The translations under genes were made by a program, and so were the position numbers. A model generated the notes under the pieces. The model saw only the letters and a program-made list of their open reading frames with translations, did no database searches and was not told the DNA's origin. A stretch of 64,000 bases of DNA from Phenylobacterium sp. (GTDB taxonomy: Bacteria > Pseudomonadota > Alphaproteobacteria > Caulobacterales > Caulobacteraceae), in assembly GCA_017991675.1 (NCBI GenBank), contig JAGOQB010000001.1, positions 186,001-250,000 of the forward strand, in the 5' to 3' direction. Positions 51,757 through 60,398 of the stretch are shown here, piece by piece. The stretch's first letter is position 1, and the number at the start of each line of letters is the position of its first letter.

Positions 51757-52401
51757 TCAGATCCTCTCGTAACGCTCCCAGAGGTCGTCGCCGACCTCAC
51801 GGACTTCAATGCGGCGCAGCCGGGGCGCATCGGCCAGGGCGCTCAGCGCCAAGGCGCCGACGCCGGGACGCCCCTCCCCGCCGATAACCAGCGGCGCACG
51901 GAACCACTCAAGGCGATCCACCAGCCCGCAACGCAGGAAACTCCCGGCCACCTGGCCGCCGCCCTCAACGAACAGCCGGCCTAGGCCTTCTCTTGCCAGA
52001 GCTTCCACGACGTCATGCAACTGCGGGCGCTCATCGCCGGCGGCCTGGACCTGCAGGACCCTGACGCCGGCCTCGACAAGGCGCGGCTCGGGCAAGGCGG
52101 TGGTGATGAGATAGGTCGGAACATCGCGGGCCGTCGCGACAAGCTTGCAGCCGTCCGCCAGGCGCTGGCGGCTGTCCAGCACCACGCGCGCTGGCTGCGG
52201 GCCGCTCCAGCCCTCCAGCCGAACCGTCAGTTCGGGATCGTCCGCCAGCGCCGTGTCGACGCCCACCAGCACGGCGTCATGCTCCGCGCGCAGCCGGTGA
52301 ACCGCCTCGCGCGCCTGCGGACCAGTGATCCAGCGGCTTTCGCCCGCCGCGGTCGCGATGCGACCATCGAGCGAGGTCGCCAGCTTGAGGGTGACAGTCA
52401 T
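51757..52401 (-). CDS. ribD: RibD reductase domain only (deaminase half missing)
   Basis: 214 residues starting MTVTLKLATSLDGRIATA, which is where the RibD reductase domain begins in bifunctional enzymes. It contains SRWITGPQAREAVHRLRAEHDAVLVG and GRLFVEGGGQVAGSFLRCGLVDRL, the NADPH-dependent reductase blocks. The N-terminal cytidine-deaminase-like zinc domain (about 145 residues) is absent. The upstream space is filled by an unrelated gene. It could work with a separate deaminase elsewhere in the genome. Confidence 0.9.
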   Translation of the reverse strand: MTVTLKLATSLDGRIATAAGESRWITGPQAREAVHRLRAEHDAVLVGVDTALADDPELTVRLEGWSGPQPARVVLDSRQRLADGCKLVATARDVPTYLITTALPEPRLVEAGVRVLQVQAAGDERPQLHDVVEALAREGLGRLFVEGGGQVAGSFLRCGLVDRLEWFRAPLVIGGEGRPGVGALALSALADAPRLRRIEVREVGDDLWERYERI

Positions 52402-52754
52402 ACTATGAGACCTCCCCCACTCCAGCTCAGGTGATATGCCTCATAGCGCTCGTCCGGGTCATAGAACGCTAGACGATCACCGTTCTCGAACGTCAGTTGG
52501 AAAGTTCCATCTCGTTCGACCGAGACCAACGTCACTCTCGCATCCAAGATACGCATCAACTTCGGGTCGAAATGCGGTGCCGCGAAGATCTGCGCAGTCC
52601 TGCCCCGAGCCTCGCGATGTGAGTAAGACGACTCCAGCCTCACTGCGCAGGCACCATCGAAGTCGAACACCAACTGGTTCGAGAATACGGCCACGTACTG
52701 AAGCACACGACCGACGAACGCCTGTCCGGTGAAGTCTGCTGGTAGGCCGTACAT
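52398..52754 (-). CDS. Orphan gene, possibly DUF6188-like, with atypical codons
   Basis: 118 residues from ATG 52754: MYGLPADFTGQAFVGRVLQYVAVFSNQLVFDFDGACAV, then RLESSYSH and a C-terminal LTFENGDRLAFYDPDERYEAYHLSWSG. It uses codons scarce in its neighbours (cta, cca, gga, aga, act, tca, gta) and is visibly less GC-rich, so recent acquisition is likely. It overlaps the ribD start by four bases and sits where the ribD deaminase domain would be. Weak memory of DUF6188-type proteins; function unknown. Confidence 0.7.
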   Translation of the reverse strand: MYGLPADFTGQAFVGRVLQYVAVFSNQLVFDFDGACAVRLESSYSHREARGRTAQIFAAPHFDPKLMRILDARVTLVSVERDGTFQLTFENGDRLAFYDPDERYEAYHLSWSGGGLIV

Positions 52755-52770
52755 CGATCAGGTCCGTCGC

Positions 52771-53244
52771 CTAGCGGCCATCCTCGTCGCCGTCGCTCAG
52801 GCCTTCTTCGCCCAGGAAGGTGGCGAACTCGCCGGCCTCGCGGAAGTCGCGATAGACCGACGCGTAGCGCACATAGGCCACGTCATCGAGGCCCTTGAGA
52901 TGCTTCATGATCAGCTCGCCGACCGCCGACGAGGGCAGCTCGGTTTCGCCCATGCTCTCAAGCTGGCGAACGATGGTCGAGATCATCTTCTCGATGCGGT
53001 CGGGCTCGATCGGCCGTTTGCGGGTGGCCAGGGCGATCGAGCGGGCGAGCTTGTCGCGATCGAAGGGCGTGCGGCGGCCCGCGCGCTTGACGATCGTCAG
53101 CTCACGCAGTTGCACACGCTCAAAGGTCGTGAACCGACCCTCGCACTCCGGGCACATACGACGGCGACGGATAGCCGCGCCGTCTTCCGACGGGCGGCTG
53201 TCCTTCACTTGACTTTCGGCGTGGCCGCAGAACGGGCACCGCAT
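52771..53244 (-). CDS. nrdR: Ribonucleotide reductase repressor NrdR
   Basis: 157 residues. N-terminal zinc ribbon [32 protein letters not shown], then ATP-cone region [21 protein letters not shown] and [22 protein letters not shown]. It senses dNTP levels and represses nrd genes. Precedes the orphan gene and rib cluster on the minus strand. Confidence 0.96.
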   Translation of the reverse strand: MRCPFCGHAESQVKDSRPSEDGAAIRRRRMCPECEGRFTTFERVQLRELTIVKRAGRRTPFDRDKLARSIALATRKRPIEPDRIEKMISTIVRQLESMGETELPSSAVGELIMKHLKGLDDVAYVRYASVYRDFREAGEFATFLGEEGLSDGDEDGR

Positions 53245-53286
53245 GATCTAGCCCCTTCCGGCCAACCAAACCCCCAAATACAGGGA

Positions 53287-54576
53287 CTAGCTGTAGATGG
53301 GGAAGCGTTTCGTCAGCGCCAGCACTTCGTCGCGGACCTTGGCTTCCACGGCGCTGTTGTCGCCCCCCTTGGCCAGGCCGTCGAGCACCTCCCCGATCCA
53401 GGTCCCGATCTGACGGAACTCGCCCGGGCCGAAGCCGCGGGTGGTGCCCGCCGGCGTGCCGACGCGCAGGCCCGAGGTCTGCATCGGGGGCAGCGGGTCG
53501 AACGGGATGCCGTTCTTGTTGGCGGTGATGTGGGCGCGTTCCAGCGCCACCTCGGCGTCCGAACCCGACACGCCCTTCGGCGTCAGGTCGACCAGCATCA
53601 GGTGGCTGTCAGTGCCGTTGGAGACGATCTTGAAGCCGGCCGTCTGCAGGCTGTCGGACAGCGCGCGAGCGTTGTCGACCACCTGGCGGGCGTACTGCTT
53701 GAACTCCGGCTTCAGCGCCTCGCCGAAGGCGACGGCCTTGGCGGCGATCACGTGCATCAACGGGCCGCCCTGCAGCCCCGGGAACACCGCGGAGTCGATC
53801 TTCTTGGCCAGCTTCTTGGAGTTGGTCAGGATCATGCCGCCGCGCGGGCCGCGCAGGGTCTTGTGGGTGGTGGTGGTGACGATGTCGGCGTGCGGGAACG
53901 GGTTCGGATAGACGCCGCCCGCGACCAGGCCCGCATAGTGGGCGATGTCGACCATCAGCAGCGCTTCGACGCTGTCGGCGATCTCCTTGAAGCAGGCGAA
54001 GTCGATTTCGCGGCTATAGGCCGAGCCCCCGGCGATGATGATCTTCGGCTTCTCGGCCAAGGCGACCTCGGCGGCCATGTCATAGTCGATCAGGTGGTCC
54101 TGCTGGCGCACGCCATAGGCCACCGGGCGGAACCACTTGCCCGACTGGTTCACGTTCTTGCCGTGCGTCAGGTGGCCGCCGGCCGACAGGTCCATGCCCA
54201 TGAAGGTGTCGCCCGGGCTCATGGTGGCCATGAACACCGCCTGGTTCGCCTGGCTGCCCGAGTGCGGCTGCACGTTGGCGAACTCACAGCCGAAGATCTG
54301 CTTGGCCCGATCGATGGCGATCTGCTCGGCCACGTCGACGACTTCGCAGCCGCCATAGTAGCGCTTGCCCGGATAGCCCTCGGCGTACTTATTGGTGAGC
54401 ACCGAGCCTTGGACGTCCATCACCGCCTTGGAGACGATGTTCTCGGAGGCGATCAGCTCGATCTGGTCCTGCTGGCGCTTCAGCTCGCCCGACAGGACGG
54501 CGGCGATGTCCTTGTCGGTATCGGCGACGTCGGCCGAGAAGAAGGCGTCTGCGGGGGTCTGGGCATGAACGGTCAT
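53287..54576 (-). CDS. glyA: Serine hydroxymethyltransferase
   Basis: 429 residues from ATG 54576. [38 protein letters not shown] lysine in [17 protein letters not shown] and the [20 protein letters not shown] block. It interconverts serine and glycine and supplies one-carbon units. A plausible promoter lies at 54635-54663. It is 42 bp upstream of nrdR. Confidence 0.96.
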   Translation of the reverse strand: MTVHAQTPADAFFSADVADTDKDIAAVLSGELKRQQDQIELIASENIVSKAVMDVQGSVLTNKYAEGYPGKRYYGGCEVVDVAEQIAIDRAKQIFGCEFANVQPHSGSQANQAVFMATMSPGDTFMGMDLSAGGHLTHGKNVNQSGKWFRPVAYGVRQQDHLIDYDMAAEVALAEKPKIIIAGGSAYSREIDFACFKEIADSVEALLMVDIAHYAGLVAGGVYPNPFPHADIVTTTTHKTLRGPRGGMILTNSKKLAKKIDSAVFPGLQGGPLMHVIAAKAVAFGEALKPEFKQYARQVVDNARALSDSLQTAGFKIVSNGTDSHLMLVDLTPKGVSGSDAEVALERAHITANKNGIPFDPLPPMQTSGLRVGTPAGTTRGFGPGEFRQIGTWIGEVLDGLAKGGDNSAVEAKVRDEVLALTKRFPIYS

Positions 54577-54634
54577 GGGCGGGCCTTTCGGGAAACCTGG
54601 GAGGCGGAAGTGGGCTGAGCGCCTCGTGCTGCGC

Positions 54635-54663
54635 TCTTTAGCGCCATCGGACCTGCGATCCAA
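54635..54663 (-). promoter_or_regulatory. Putative glyA promoter
   Basis: Minus strand TTGGATC (54657-54663), 14-bp spacer, GCTAAAGA (54635-54642): the spacing and sequence resemble the Caulobacter TTGACGS-N10-14-GCTANAWC promoter. Not certain. Confidence 0.35.
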
Positions 54664-54764
54664 CGGCATGGAACGATCTTCTGTGTGCGGCGTTGCAACC
54701 CCCACGGAGGGGCGCGCGCCGATGCGCCCGCTTCGCGTGTCATTGCGTTCTCAGGGGGTCCTGA

Positions 54765-55196
54765 ATGAGTATGGAAGCCGAGCCCGAGGTTCGTTCGGGC
54801 GAGGAGTTGATGCGGCTTGGGGCCGATATCGTGGCCGCGTATGTCAGCCGTAACGCTGTCGCCGCGGAAGCGGTCCCCGAGATCATCAGGTCCGTCTATG
54901 GCGCGCTCGAAGGGCTCAGCAAGGGCCCGGCCCCTGCTCCTGAGGAAAAACCACGGCCTGCCGTGCCGGTGGGCCGTTCGATCCAGCACGACTACATCAT
55001 CTGCCTCGAAGACGGCAAAAAGCTGAAGATGCTGAAGCGCTACCTGCGCTCGCGCTACGACATGAGTCCGGAGGACTATCGTCGGCGCTGGGGCCTGCCG
55101 CCGGACTATCCGATGGTGGCGCCGGCCTATGCGGCGCGCAGATCCGATTTCGCCAAACAGATCGGCCTTGGCCGGGGCGTTCGTCGGGGGAAGTAG
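54765..55196 (+). CDS. MucR/Ros-family regulator
   Basis: 143 residues. LGADIVAAYVSRNAVAAEAVPEIIRSVYGAL, then QHDYIICLEDGKKLKMLKRYLRSRYDMSPEDYRRRWGLP and YPMVAPAYAARRSDFAKQIGLGR, the MucR fold. In Ros-type zinc fingers two His follow the Cys; here both are replaced (KRYL and SRY), so the zinc site seems degenerate. MucR regulators in Caulobacter act with SciP and CtrA on motility and cell-cycle genes. Divergent from glyA. Confidence 0.9.
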   Translation: MSMEAEPEVRSGEELMRLGADIVAAYVSRNAVAAEAVPEIIRSVYGALEGLSKGPAPAPEEKPRPAVPVGRSIQHDYIICLEDGKKLKMLKRYLRSRYDMSPEDYRRRWGLPPDYPMVAPAYAARRSDFAKQIGLGRGVRRGK

Positions 55197-55199
55197 GCG

Positions 55200-55228
55200 G
55201 GGCGGCGTCGCCGCCCTTGCTTGCTTTT
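55200..55228 (+). terminator. mucR terminator
   Basis: GGGCGGC-GTC-GCCGCCC (55200-55216) followed by TTGCTTGCTTTT on the plus strand, directly after the MucR stop. Confidence 0.7.
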
Positions 55229-55265
55229 GATCAGTGAACCCGAAGGGTCTCCTAAGACACAGAGC

Positions 55266-55289
55266 TCAGGCAGGTATGCCCCTGCCTGA
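55266..55289 (-). terminator. Hairpin after hemA
   Basis: Perfect 9-bp stem TCAGGCAGG (55266-55274) and CCTGCCTGA (55281-55289) with a 6-base loop, 15 bp downstream of the hemA stop on the minus strand. Only a weak T-rich stretch follows, so termination is uncertain. Confidence 0.4.
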
Positions 55290-55304
55290 CGCTGACGACA
55301 ATGA

Positions 55305-56534
55305 CTAAGCGGCCTGGCCGCCCACGCGGGCGACGTTGCAGTGAACCCACAGCTTCTCGAGCGCCTCGGCCAGCGCATCCATCATGCCGTCCGTGTGCGC
55401 CGGCGACGGCGTGAACCGCAGGCGCTCGGTGCCGCGCGGCACGGTCGGATAGTTGATCGGCTGCACGTAGATCCCGAAGTCCGACAGCAGGATGTCCGAG
55501 ATCATTTTGCAGTGGACCGGATCACCCACCAGCACCGGCACGATATGGCTGACCGACGGCATGACCGGCAGACCGGCCTTGCGCAGCCGCACCTTCAGGG
55601 CCTCGGCCCGTTCCTGATGGGCCTCGCGAACCTCGTTGTGCTCCTTGAGGTAGCGGATCGAGGCCACCGCGCCGGCCGCCAGGGCCGGCGGGATCGAGGT
55701 GGTGAAGATGAAGCCGTCGGCATAGGACCGGATCGCATCGACGATCATCGCGTCAGCGGCGATATAGCCGCCCATGACGCCGAACGCCTTGCCCAGCGTG
55801 CCTTCGATGATGTCGATTTCCGCCATCACGCCGTCACGCTCGGCGACGCCTGCGCCGCGCGGACCGTACATGCCGACCGCATGGACTTCGTCCAGATAGG
55901 TCATCGCGCCGTACTTCTTGGCCAGGGCCACCGTGCCGGCCATGTCGGCGATGTCGCCGTCCATGGAGTAGACGCTTTCGAACGCGATCACCTTCGGCGC
56001 GTCGGCCGGAGCCTCGGCCAGCAGTTGCTCAAGGTGCTCAAGGTCGTTGTGGCGGAAGACCCGACGCTGGGCGCGGCCGCCGGCGCGGATGCCCGAGATC
56101 ATCGAGTTGTGGTTCAGCTCGTCCGAGAAAATGATCAGGCCCGGAAGGATCTTGTACAGCGTCGAGAGCGAGGCCTCGTTCGACACGTAGCCGGACGTGA
56201 ACAGCAGCGCGGCTTCCTTGCCGTGCAGGTCGGCCAACTCTTGCTCAAGCTCGACATGGTAGTGGGTGGTGCCCGAGATGTTGCGGGTGCCGCCCGAACC
56301 GGCGCCCGCTTCGTCGATCGCCTTGTGCATGGCGTCGGTCACGATCGGGTTCTCACCCTGGCCGAGATAGTCGTTGGAACACCAGACCACGACGTCGGAC
56401 TGCGAACCGTCAGGACGGGTCCAGGTCGCCTGCGGGAATTTCCCGCGGTGGCGCTTCAAGTCGGCGAACACCCGATAACGGCCTTCCGAACGAATCTGTT
56501 CGAGGGCGGTGCGGAAGGCGTTCTCATAATCCAT
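55305..56534 (-). CDS. hemA: 5-aminolevulinate synthase
   Basis: 409 residues from ATG 56534. ALAS blocks: [64 protein letters not shown] and PLP lysine in [15 protein letters not shown]. It condenses glycine and succinyl-CoA to ALA, the alphaproteobacterial C4 route to heme. The upstream region has a palindrome at 56624-56635. Confidence 0.96.
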   Translation of the reverse strand: MDYENAFRTALEQIRSEGRYRVFADLKRHRGKFPQATWTRPDGSQSDVVVWCSNDYLGQGENPIVTDAMHKAIDEAGAGSGGTRNISGTTHYHVELEQELADLHGKEAALLFTSGYVSNEASLSTLYKILPGLIIFSDELNHNSMISGIRAGGRAQRRVFRHNDLEHLEQLLAEAPADAPKVIAFESVYSMDGDIADMAGTVALAKKYGAMTYLDEVHAVGMYGPRGAGVAERDGVMAEIDIIEGTLGKAFGVMGGYIAADAMIVDAIRSYADGFIFTTSIPPALAAGAVASIRYLKEHNEVREAHQERAEALKVRLRKAGLPVMPSVSHIVPVLVGDPVHCKMISDILLSDFGIYVQPINYPTVPRGTERLRFTPSPAHTDGMMDALAEALEKLWVHCNVARVGGQAA

Positions 56535-56623
56535 CGACTTGAACTCCGCCCGAGGCGTTCGACGATCTCGCGCCGCGGGGCGGTCCCCTTGCAATTGCCC
56601 GGCTTATCGCGCCGCGGGCATCG

Positions 56624-56635
56624 ATTGTCTACAAT
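56624..56635. promoter_or_regulatory. Palindrome ATTGTCTACAAT upstream of hemA
   Basis: Perfect 12-bp palindrome (ATTGT-CT-ACAAT) 89 bp upstream of the hemA ATG, in a locally AT-richer stretch between hemA and mmsB. Likely an operator; the regulator is unknown. Confidence 0.35.
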
Positions 56636-56686
56636 TCGTCATACGTAATCATTCAGATTTCGATGACGCACCGTAAGCTTGCGCGC

Positions 56687-57583
56687 TCAGCCGTGCAGTT
56701 CGTCTAGCCGACCGCGGAGCATCTGCAGAACTCCGGAAAAGTCCGTAGTGCCGAAGCCGAGACGATCAAATAGGGCATAAAGTCCCTCGGCCTGCGCCCC
56801 CATCGGCGCGGCCGCGCCGGCCGTAGCCGCCGCCTGCTGGGCCAGCTTCAGGTCCTTGAGCATCATGGCCGTGGCGAAACCGCCCTGGTAGCCGCGATTG
56901 GACGGCGCGGTCTCCACCGGCCCCGGCCAGGGATAGTAACTGCTGATCGACCAGCACTGGCCCGAAGACTTCGACGCGATCTCGAAGAAGCGCTCCGGGT
57001 CCAGGCCGAGCTTCTCGGCCAGGGCGATCGCCTCGCAGACGCCCAGCATCGAGATCCCCAGGACCATGTTGTTACAGATCTTGGCCGCCTGCCCCGCCCC
57101 GTGATCGCCGGCGCGGATCACCGCGCGGGCCATGGGTTGGATGACCGCCTCGACGTCGGCGAAGTCGGCCGCATCGCACCCGACCATGAAGGCCAGCGTC
57201 CCGGCGTCGGCCGCCGCGGTCCCGCCCGAGACCGGCGCATCGGCGAAGCGGAATCCCTTGTCCTGCGCCAGTTGCGCCACCGCCCGGGCGCTGTCGACGT
57301 CGATGGTCGAGCAGTCGATCAGCAGGGCGCTCTGGGGCGCGTTCGGGAGGATGTCCTCGGCGTAGACCTTGCGGACATGGGGACCGGCCGGGAGCATGGT
57401 CACCACCGCGTCGGCGTCGCGGACCGCTTCGGCGATGGAGCCCGCCGGCGCGCAGCCGGCCGCCTTAGCGCGGTCCAGGGCCGAGGCGGCAAGGTCGAAG
57501 GCGGCCACCTGGCGCCCCGCCTTCGCCTGGTTCGCGGCCATGCCGCCGCCCATGTTTCCTAGTCCGATGAAGGCGATACGCAT
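56687..57583 (-). CDS. mmsB: 3-hydroxyisobutyrate dehydrogenase
   Basis: 298 residues. Rossmann GLGNMGGGMAANQAK, substrate motif DAPVSGGTAAADAGTLAF, catalytic Lys in GAGQAAKICNNMVLG, and a SSYYPWPGP loop typical of the valine-pathway enzyme. It oxidises 3-hydroxyisobutyrate to methylmalonate semialdehyde. Third gene of the valine cluster, 47 bp after the hydrolase. Confidence 0.94.
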   Translation of the reverse strand: MRIAFIGLGNMGGGMAANQAKAGRQVAAFDLAASALDRAKAAGCAPAGSIAEAVRDADAVVTMLPAGPHVRKVYAEDILPNAPQSALLIDCSTIDVDSARAVAQLAQDKGFRFADAPVSGGTAAADAGTLAFMVGCDAADFADVEAVIQPMARAVIRAGDHGAGQAAKICNNMVLGISMLGVCEAIALAEKLGLDPERFFEIASKSSGQCWSISSYYPWPGPVETAPSNRGYQGGFATAMMLKDLKLAQQAAATAGAAAPMGAQAEGLYALFDRLGFGTTDFSGVLQMLRGRLDELHG

Positions 57584-57630
57584 GTCAGGTCCCTAATGTC
57601 GGTCGCCCTGGGTCGGGCGATCCTTGTTCG

Positions 57631-58677
57631 TCAAGCTAACGGCGACCACTCCTGGTCGGAAGGAAGCGGCGCGAAAATCTCGTCGAGCATGGCCTCGCTC
57701 ACCCCCTCGGGCGTCGCTGGGCTCCAGCGCGGCGAATTGTCCTTGTCGACGATCACCGCCCGCACGCCCTCGATGAAGTCGTGACGCTGCACGACGCGGG
57801 CGCCGATACGGTACTCCATCGTCATGTTTTCGGCGAAGGACTGCATCTTCCCGCCGAGACGCAGCTGGCGAAGCGCGACTTTCATGGTCTGCGGCGACTT
57901 GGTCGCCATCACCTCGAGCTGTTCAGACGCCCACTCCGTCCCCGCCGCCTTCAGGCCGGCCAAGATCTCTTCCAGCGAATCGGCCCCGAAGATCTTGTCG
58001 ATTTCGTCCTGGTGCGCGGCCAGAGGCGGGCGGCCGGCGTCGCCCTCATACTCGGTCAGCAGGCGGTCCACGGCGGCCGGGTCCGCCACGATCGCGGCCT
58101 TTAGCGCCTCGACCTTGCCGCTCTCGACGAAGTCCGTGGCCACGCCGATCAGCTCGCAGTCCGCCGCCTTGATTCGCCCGCCGGTCAGGGCCAGCCAGGT
58201 TCCGATGTGGCTGGGCATGCGCGGCAGGAACCACCCGCCGCCGACATCCGGAAACAGGCCGATCCCGGTCTCCGGCATGGCGAAGGTGGTCCGCTCGGTC
58301 GCCACGCGATAGCCGGCCGGCATGGCGAGGCCGACGCCGCCGCCCATGGTGACGCCGTCCATGATAACGACCACCGGCTTGGCGTACTCGAACAGCAGGT
58401 GGTTCAGGCGGTACTCGATGAAGAAGAACTCGCGCGCATCCTTGCCGTCGCCAGCCCCGCTATCGGCCAGCATCCGGATGTCGCCGCCAGCGCAGAAGCC
58501 GCGCTCGCCGGCGTGATCGAGCAGCACCAGCTTCACGGCGGGATCATCACGCCAGGCCAGCAACGCGTCGGTCATCGCCGCGCACATGGCCGTGGTCAGG
58601 GCGTGCAGCGCCTTGGGCCGGTTCAGCGTGATCCGCCCGACATTCCCCTCGACACGGATCAGGACTTCATCGGTCAT
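57631..58677 (-). CDS. 3-hydroxyisobutyryl-CoA hydrolase
   Basis: 348 residues of the enoyl-CoA hydratase/isomerase superfamily. FCAGGDIRMLA, VVIMDGVTMGGGVGLAMPAGYRV, and PETGIGLFPDVGGGWFLPRM, the HIBCH-type signatures. It hydrolyses 3-hydroxyisobutyryl-CoA in valine degradation. Overlaps the acyl-CoA dehydrogenase stop by four bases. Confidence 0.93.
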   Translation of the reverse strand: MTDEVLIRVEGNVGRITLNRPKALHALTTAMCAAMTDALLAWRDDPAVKLVLLDHAGERGFCAGGDIRMLADSGAGDGKDAREFFFIEYRLNHLLFEYAKPVVVIMDGVTMGGGVGLAMPAGYRVATERTTFAMPETGIGLFPDVGGGWFLPRMPSHIGTWLALTGGRIKAADCELIGVATDFVESGKVEALKAAIVADPAAVDRLLTEYEGDAGRPPLAAHQDEIDKIFGADSLEEILAGLKAAGTEWASEQLEVMATKSPQTMKVALRQLRLGGKMQSFAENMTMEYRIGARVVQRHDFIEGVRAVIVDKDNSPRWSPATPEGVSEAMLDEIFAPLPSDQEWSPLA

Positions 58678-59813
58678 TGCCGGAACATCTCCCGGGCGAT
58701 GATCACCCGCATGATTTCGTTGGTGCCTTCGAGGATCTGGTGGACCCGTAGGTCCCGAACGATTCGCTCGAGCGGATAGTCTTTCAGATAGCCGTAGCCG
58801 CCGTGAAGCTGCAGCGCCTGGTTGGCGACGTCAAAGCCGGCATCGGTGGCGAAGCGCTTGGCCATGGCGCAGTACTTGGTGGCCTGCGGGTCGCGGTTGT
58901 CGAGCGCGTTCGCCGCACGGCGCACCATCAGCCGCGCCGCCTCCAGCTCGGTCGCCATGTCGGCGATCTTGAACTGCAGCGCCTGGAAGTCTGCGAGCTG
59001 TTTCCCGAACTGCTTGCGCTCAGTCATGTAGGCCTGAGCCGTATCGAGCGCGAACGCCGCCCCGCCGAGCGAGCAGGAGGCGATGTTCAGCCGCCCGCCG
59101 TCGAGCCCCATCATTGCAAAGCGGAAGCCCTCGCCCTCCCCGCCGATCCGATTCTCGACCGGCACCCGGACATTGTCGAAGTTCACCTGGGCGGTGGGCT
59201 GGGCGTTCCAGCCCATCTTCTTTTCCTGGGCCCCGAACGAGAGGCCCGGCGTCCCGTTCTCGACCACGATGGCCGAGACCCCCTTGGCGCCCGGATCGCC
59301 GGTGCGGGCCATGACCACATAAAGGTCGGAGACACCGCCGCCGGAAATGAACGCCTTGGAGCCGTTCAGCACATAATGGTCGCCGTCCAGCGTCGCCGTC
59401 GTGCGGAGGGCCGCCGCGTCCGAGCCGGAGCCCGGTTCGGTCAGGCAGTAGCTGGCGATCAGCTCCATGGTCGTCAGCCGCGGGAGATACCGCTTGCGCA
59501 GTTCGTCGGCTCCGAAGCGGTCGATCATCCACGAGGCCATGTTGTGGATCGTCAGATAGGCGGCCACCGAAACGTCGCCATAGCTGAGCGCCTCGAAGAC
59601 GATCGAAGCGTCGAGCCGGGTCAGGGCCGAACCGCCGACGTCCTCGCCGATGTAGATTCCGGCGAAGCCGAGCTCCGCGGCCTTGCGCAGCACGTCTGTC
59701 GGGAAATGTTTGTCTTCGTCCCAGCGCGCTGAATTCGGGGCAAGTTCCGCCTCGGAGAACGCCAATGCAGCCTCCTGTATTGCGCGCTGATCGTCGGAGA
59801 AGGTGAAATCCAT
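58674..59813 (-). CDS. Acyl-CoA dehydrogenase (isobutyryl-CoA type)
   Basis: 379 residues from ATG 59813. DFTFSDDQRAIQEAALAFSEAELAP, SYCLTEPGSGSDAAALRT, KKMGWNAQPTAQVNFDNVRVPVENR and LQLHGGYGYLKDYPLERIVRDLRV are FAD acyl-CoA dehydrogenase blocks. Context with HIBCH and mmsB supports isobutyryl-CoA as substrate. First gene of the valine operon, divergent from the membrane protein at 59919. Confidence 0.93.
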   Translation of the reverse strand: MDFTFSDDQRAIQEAALAFSEAELAPNSARWDEDKHFPTDVLRKAAELGFAGIYIGEDVGGSALTRLDASIVFEALSYGDVSVAAYLTIHNMASWMIDRFGADELRKRYLPRLTTMELIASYCLTEPGSGSDAAALRTTATLDGDHYVLNGSKAFISGGGVSDLYVVMARTGDPGAKGVSAIVVENGTPGLSFGAQEKKMGWNAQPTAQVNFDNVRVPVENRIGGEGEGFRFAMMGLDGGRLNIASCSLGGAAFALDTAQAYMTERKQFGKQLADFQALQFKIADMATELEAARLMVRRAANALDNRDPQATKYCAMAKRFATDAGFDVANQALQLHGGYGYLKDYPLERIVRDLRVHQILEGTNEIMRVIIAREMFRQ

Positions 59814-59918
59814 TCGCTCGAACCCAGGTTTGAGAGGCTGACTTGAGCAAGTCGCTCTGCTGGAGCAACCTGTCAACGGCACGACGCGCGGGGGCGTGTC
59901 TTTCTCGGGGTCTTTTGC

Positions 59919-60398
59919 ATGGCGGTCCAAGGGGTCGACGGACGCAGCGGCGAGTCCGCGCGCAATCTCGCCTTCATCAACTACGCCCTGCTGTTCTCGG
60001 CGATCTTCTTCGCCGGAGTGCCGGCGCTGATCGCCGCGATCATCGCCTATTCGCAGCGCGACGAGGCGCCGCCGACCATCGGCTCGCACTACAGTTTCCA
60101 GATTCGAATATTCTGGGTGGCGTTCGTCATCGCCCTGGCGGCTGGCCTCTGCTTTCTCGGGGCGGTGGTCAGCATCGCCGGCGAGCTGTTCCAGGTCACG
60201 CGCCTGGAGGGATGGCGCATGCCCGATCAGGTCCAGGTCAAGCTGTCCGACGTGACGGTCGATCGAACACTGATCGTCCTATTCGCCGGAACGGGCCTGT
60301 TTTCGGCGATCGGCGGCCTCTGGCTGGTGTTCGCCCCGGCCCTGGGCTTCATCAGGCTTGCGTCGGCGCAGGGGATGGGCCACAGCGCGCGCTCATGA
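59919..60398 (+). CDS. DUF4870-like membrane protein
   Basis: 159 residues with three to four transmembrane helices (NYALLFSAIFFAGVPALIAAIIAY, FWVAFVIALAAGLCFLGAVVSI, IVLFAGTGLFSAIGGLWLVF). NLAFINYALLFSAIFF and HYSFQIRIFW fit DUF4870. Its stop overlaps the hemB ATG, so the two are cotranscribed. Function unknown. Confidence 0.8.
   Translation: MAVQGVDGRSGESARNLAFINYALLFSAIFFAGVPALIAAIIAYSQRDEAPPTIGSHYSFQIRIFWVAFVIALAAGLCFLGAVVSIAGELFQVTRLEGWRMPDQVQVKLSDVTVDRTLIVLFAGTGLFSAIGGLWLVFAPALGFIRLASAQGMGHSARS

Noticed and set aside
52729..54618. 629-codon plus-strand frame across glyA and nrdR
   Set aside because: Antisense shadow of two certain genes.
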